Below, one piece after another: positions 7,558 to 9,362 of a DNA stretch of 9,362 nt. Source of the stretch: Bacillota bacterium (GTDB lineage: Bacteria; Bacillota; Clostridia; DSM-8532); the NCBI GenBank assembly GCA_023446675.1, contig JAEXPO010000281.1, positions 1 to 9,362 on the forward strand, read 5' to 3'. How positions within the stretch are numbered: position 1 is the first letter of the stretch; every line of letters starts with the position of its first letter. The notes under the pieces were generated by a model that saw nothing but the letters and a program-made list of their open reading frames with translations, made no database searches and was not told the origin of the DNA. The position numbers were made by a program, and so were the translations under genes.

Positions 7558-7766
7558 TAAAAAGCCCCCGTCCTGTAAGGGACGAGAGCTGTCTCACGTG
7601 GTTCCACCCTAATTTGTTCTCATTTGCGATCGATAACCGGATCAATGGTTCAGCTCCAAGGTGGTTTTCAACGGCTTCCCGGTATAAGTGCTTTCAGCCT
7701 CAGGCACTTACTCTCTTTTAAAGGAAATATCCGCCTACTCGTTCTTTTCATTGCTGATTCTCTTAT
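7558..7766 (-). promoter_or_regulatory. Threonine T-box riboswitch leader of thrS
   Basis: The minus strand carries the canonical T-box sequence AGGGTGGAACCACGTG (7610-7595), whose TGGA bulge pairs with the free acceptor end of uncharged tRNA. Upstream is a stem I region: the arms TAAGTGC/GCACTTA (7710-7704 and 7691-7685) close the apical part containing GGCTGAAA, and the specifier region reads GAAAACCACC (about 7669-7660), giving the Thr codon ACC. This agrees with the downstream gene being thrS. Uncharged tRNA-Thr would bind the specifier and the T-box and favour the antiterminator over the hairpin at 7559-7590, raising thrS expression in threonine starvation. Two adjacent ACC triplets are present (7665-7663 and 7662-7660); the first lies where a specifier is usually found, but the choice is not certain. 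Confidence 0.93.
7559..7590 (-). terminator. Leader terminator of the thrS T-box
   Basis: Read on the minus strand, AGCTCTCGTCC (7590-7580) pairs with GGACGGGGGCT (7573-7563) over eleven positions including two G-U pairs, with a six-base loop and a following TTTT. It stops transcription when tRNA-Thr is charged; pairing of the T-box sequence with the 5' half of this region forms the alternative antiterminator. Confidence 0.88.
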
Positions 7767-7771
7767 GAGTT

Positions 7772-7800
7772 AGTATATGCCTTTCAAAATAAATAATCAA
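7772..7800 (-). promoter_or_regulatory. Sigma-A promoter of thrS
   Basis: On the minus strand TTGATT (7800-7795) and TATACT (7777-7772) are separated by exactly 17 bases, close to the vegetative consensus. Transcription should begin near 7766, giving a leader of about 255 bases before thrS that contains the whole T-box. Confidence 0.85.
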
Positions 7801-7828
7801 CTCGCATTTCCATGTAATTTTTTCATTT

Positions 7829-8374
7829 TCAGGTTCCAATTCGTTTTGCCGACAGCATGGCATTAAAGCCTGCGGGTAACGAGACCGTTACTGCAACGAG
7901 CGCCGACAAGGCCAGATCCAGAGTGTTGCCCACGGACAAGGAAGCAATGGTTGAACCAACGAAGGTAGTGGAAACTCCCAACGACAAGGTAGCGGTTACG
8001 GATGCTGCCGGCATAAAGGTTCCTGCAAGACGAACGCCTGCAGTTAACGCAAGTCCAAGGCTTACGGTCAAATTGGTGATTTCATAAATGATTTCATAGA
8101 CACCTGCAGTACTGATGGTAAGTACATTTGCCGTAGCCATGTTCAAGTTGCTGCTGGACATGCTGGTAGCTAATGCTACCTGGGAAGTTCCGCCAATGCC
8201 TATACCTATGGATTGAGCCGCAGTTGAATACTTTCCGCCAAATGAAGTGAGTATACCAGTTCCGCTGGCACCGGTGGGGCCGGTATCGCCCGTGGCACCT
8301 ACCGCACCCGCTGCACCGGTGGAGGCATTTCAATTAGGGATGAAGGTGGACAAGCTCCTGCCCTGAGGCCCCAT
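7829..8374 (-). pseudogene. Collagen-like surface protein with BclA-type C-terminal domain, interrupted 5' end
   Basis: The frame open from 8329 to the TGA at 7829-7831 encodes 166 residues. It starts with collagen-like Gly-X-Y triplets (GAA GAV GAT GDT GPT GAS GTG), then about 140 residues of the BclA C-terminal jelly-roll type seen in exosporium and collagen-like proteins of Bacilli and Clostridia: YSTAAQSIGIGIGGTSQVAL, ISTAGVYEIIYEI, VRLAGTFMPAA, VGSTIASLSVGNTLDL, FNAMLSAKRIGT. Such proteins form trimeric surface filaments. No ATG, GTG or TTG lies in frame before the triplets: the first ATG inside (8161) would delete them and part of the fold and has no ribosome binding site. Just upstream in frame is a TGA (8330-8332), and before it MGPQGRSLSTFIPN from the ATG at 8374, which includes a collagen-like GPQG. 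The likely reading is a nonsense-interrupted or 5'-truncated gene. The outer limit 8374 is tentative. Confidence 0.6.
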
Positions 8375-8560
8375 GGAATAAGTTTCTGCGCCCCAACACC
8401 ACCTCTGACCGGCAGCAGACTTCAGATGTAAATGCGCCTTGATGCGTTTATTTATGCAAGCTTTAAGCCCTATTAGTCTCACTATCTTGATAAATGGCCC
8501 CTACCTTGATATCTGTCCGTTTACACAATAATTGAACCTATGATTAACTGTTTACTGAAA
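8375..8560. other. Spacer between divergent collagen-like remnant and ABC permease gene
   Basis: No gene, RNA or terminator is supported here. The minus-strand frame of the collagen-like remnant stays open leftwards from a TAG near 8506, but no start codon with a ribosome binding site is evident and the encoded residues are not recognisable. On the plus strand two TTGATA copies (8487-8492, 8506-8511) and two GTTTAC copies (8519-8524, 8550-8555, 31 bases apart) lie ahead of the permease. The best promoter guess is TTGATA at 8506 with AATAAT at 8527, but the 15-base spacing is short. Confidence 0.4.
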
Positions 8561-8572
8561 AGAGGTGCAGTT

Positions 8573-9362
8573 ATGATATTGACTAAGGTCGGAACAACAT
8601 CAGTAAACAGAAAGTCGGCATCCTGGAATTTCGTAAAAAAAGACTTACGGCGCAATTGGACTCTTTACCTATTTGTTATTCCCGTAATTGCTTTTTATCT
8701 CTTATTTTGCTATGTTCCCATGTACGGTATCCTCATCGCATTTAAAGACTTCCAGATGAAGGCGGGGGTATCCTTCTTTCAAAATATCGCCAACAGCGAT
8801 TGGGCCGGTTTCAAATATTTTACTCAGTTTTTTGACAGCCGGTGGTTTGTGCGGGTTGTGAGCAATACGTTCAGTATCAGCTTCGCAAGCATTGTATTTG
8901 GTTTTCCGGCCCCGATTCTGCTTGCGCTTTTGATCAATGAACTCCGGGTTAAACCCTTTAAACGAATGGTACAGACTATTACCTACCTGCCTCATTTCAT
9001 TTCCTTGGTTGTGGTTTGCGGCATGATTAAGGATTTTACCTCCAACAGCGGAATCATCAGCCTTGCGATTGCCGAGCTGTTCGGAACCAAGCCCTCTACC
9101 ATGCTTAATAATCCGGATCTATTTGTGCCAATTTATGTTATAAGCGACATCTGGCAGGGGATAGGCTGGGGTTCCATCGTGTATCTGGCCGCGATTGCCG
9201 GGGTGGATCCGTCTCTCTATGAAGCTGCGGTTATAGACGGTGCAGGACGATTGCGTCAGACGCTCCATGTCACCCTCCCCGGGATTTTGCCCATTATCGT
9301 GATTATGTTTATCCTGCGAATGGGCGGCATGCTCAATGTAGGGTACGAAAAGATCATTCTCC
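8573..9362 (+). CDS. LplB/YteP-like oligosaccharide ABC transporter permease, partial
   Basis: The reading frame runs from the ATG at 8573 off the right edge, giving 263 of an expected 300-320 residues. AAGAGGTG (8560-8567) is a good ribosome binding site five bases upstream. The N-terminal part, LYLFVIPVIAFYLLFCYVPMYGILIAFKDF (residues 31-60), followed by GFKYFTQFF and then FGFPAPILLALLINELR and TYLPHFISLVVV, is the hallmark of the LplB/YteP permease group. The EAA loop that contacts the ATPase is present as YEAAVIDGAGRLRQ with LPGILP (about 216-240). About five membrane helices are visible before the edge. The protein would import oligosaccharides together with a second permease (YtcP type) and a lipoprotein binding protein, genes that normally follow directly. 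The substrate cannot be deduced. Confidence 0.93.
   Translation, partial: MILTKVGTTSVNRKSASWNFVKKDLRRNWTLYLFVIPVIAFYLLFCYVPMYGILIAFKDFQMKAGVSFFQNIANSDWAGFKYFTQFFDSRWFVRVVSNTFSISFASIVFGFPAPILLALLINELRVKPFKRMVQTITYLPHFISLVVVCGMIKDFTSNSGIISLAIAELFGTKPSTMLNNPDLFVPIYVISDIWQGIGWGSIVYLAAIAGVDPSLYEAAVIDGAGRLRQTLHVTLPGILPIIVIMFILRMGGMLNVGYEKIIL

Noticed and set aside
7829..8161. 110-residue protein starting at the internal ATG 8161 as a stand-alone gene
   Set aside because: No ribosome binding site precedes the ATG and it would remove the start of the jelly-roll domain and all collagen triplets, which are in the same open frame.
8165..8180. Perfect GGTAGC-TAAT-GCTACC hairpin
   Set aside because: It lies within coding sequence for the family-typical QVALAT stretch and has no U run, so it is probably a by-product of codons.
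8094..8333. 79-codon minus-strand frame overlapping the collagen-like region
   Set aside because: It is the +1 shadow of the Gly-X-Y repeats and BclA-type domain; its His/Arg/Cys-rich sequence is what a shifted collagen frame gives.
8702..8995. 97-codon minus-strand frame opposite the permease
   Set aside because: Antisense to highly characteristic LplB permease sequence, no own features.

Overview
The window looks like chromosomal DNA of a spore-forming Firmicute, most likely a clostridial (Lachnospiraceae-like) bacterium. Supporting signs are strong GGAGG ribosome binding sites, a T-box leader on a threonyl-tRNA synthetase gene, a sigma-A promoter with 17-bp spacing, a BclA-type collagen/jelly-roll surface protein and an LplB-type sugar ABC permease. 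The assignment is inferred from gene families, not from a marker gene.

Region 1 (1-3554, + strand) is the end of an exopolysaccharide synthase operon. It holds the C-terminal tail of a membrane glycosyltransferase of the BcsA/PgaC type, a complete BcsB-like periplasmic/extracellular subunit, and a secreted or membrane-anchored GH113-like TIM-barrel protein. The three genes are tightly spaced and presumably make, export and process one beta-linked polysaccharide. The glycosyltransferase ends straight after its membrane segments, so it has no C-terminal PilZ domain. In the GH113-like protein the residue at the expected acid/base position is Asn rather than Glu.

Region 2 (3666-5303, - strand) is a YfbK-type von Willebrand A lipoprotein. 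It is cut short by an in-frame TAA. The 26 codons after the stop still encode the C-terminal piece expected of the family (including YRAEF), so the gene appears recently truncated or miscalled.

Region 3 (5467-7800, - strand) is a complete thrS unit: a TTGATT-17-TATACT promoter, a threonine T-box leader with ACC specifier and leader terminator, the 646-residue ThrRS, and a strong symmetrical terminator.

Region 4 (7829-8374, - strand) encodes a collagen-like triplet run followed by a BclA-C-type domain. The open frame has no usable start codon before the triplets because an in-frame TGA lies just upstream; it is treated as a broken or remnant gene.

Region 5 (8573 to the right edge, + strand) is the first 263 codons of an LplB/YteP-like permease for oligosaccharide import, probably the first gene of a three-component ABC cassette. 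No CRISPR array, tRNA, rRNA or insertion sequence was seen. The most notable points are the two genes with conserved coding sequence beyond in-frame stops, and the unusual synthase/BcsB/GH113-like trio.
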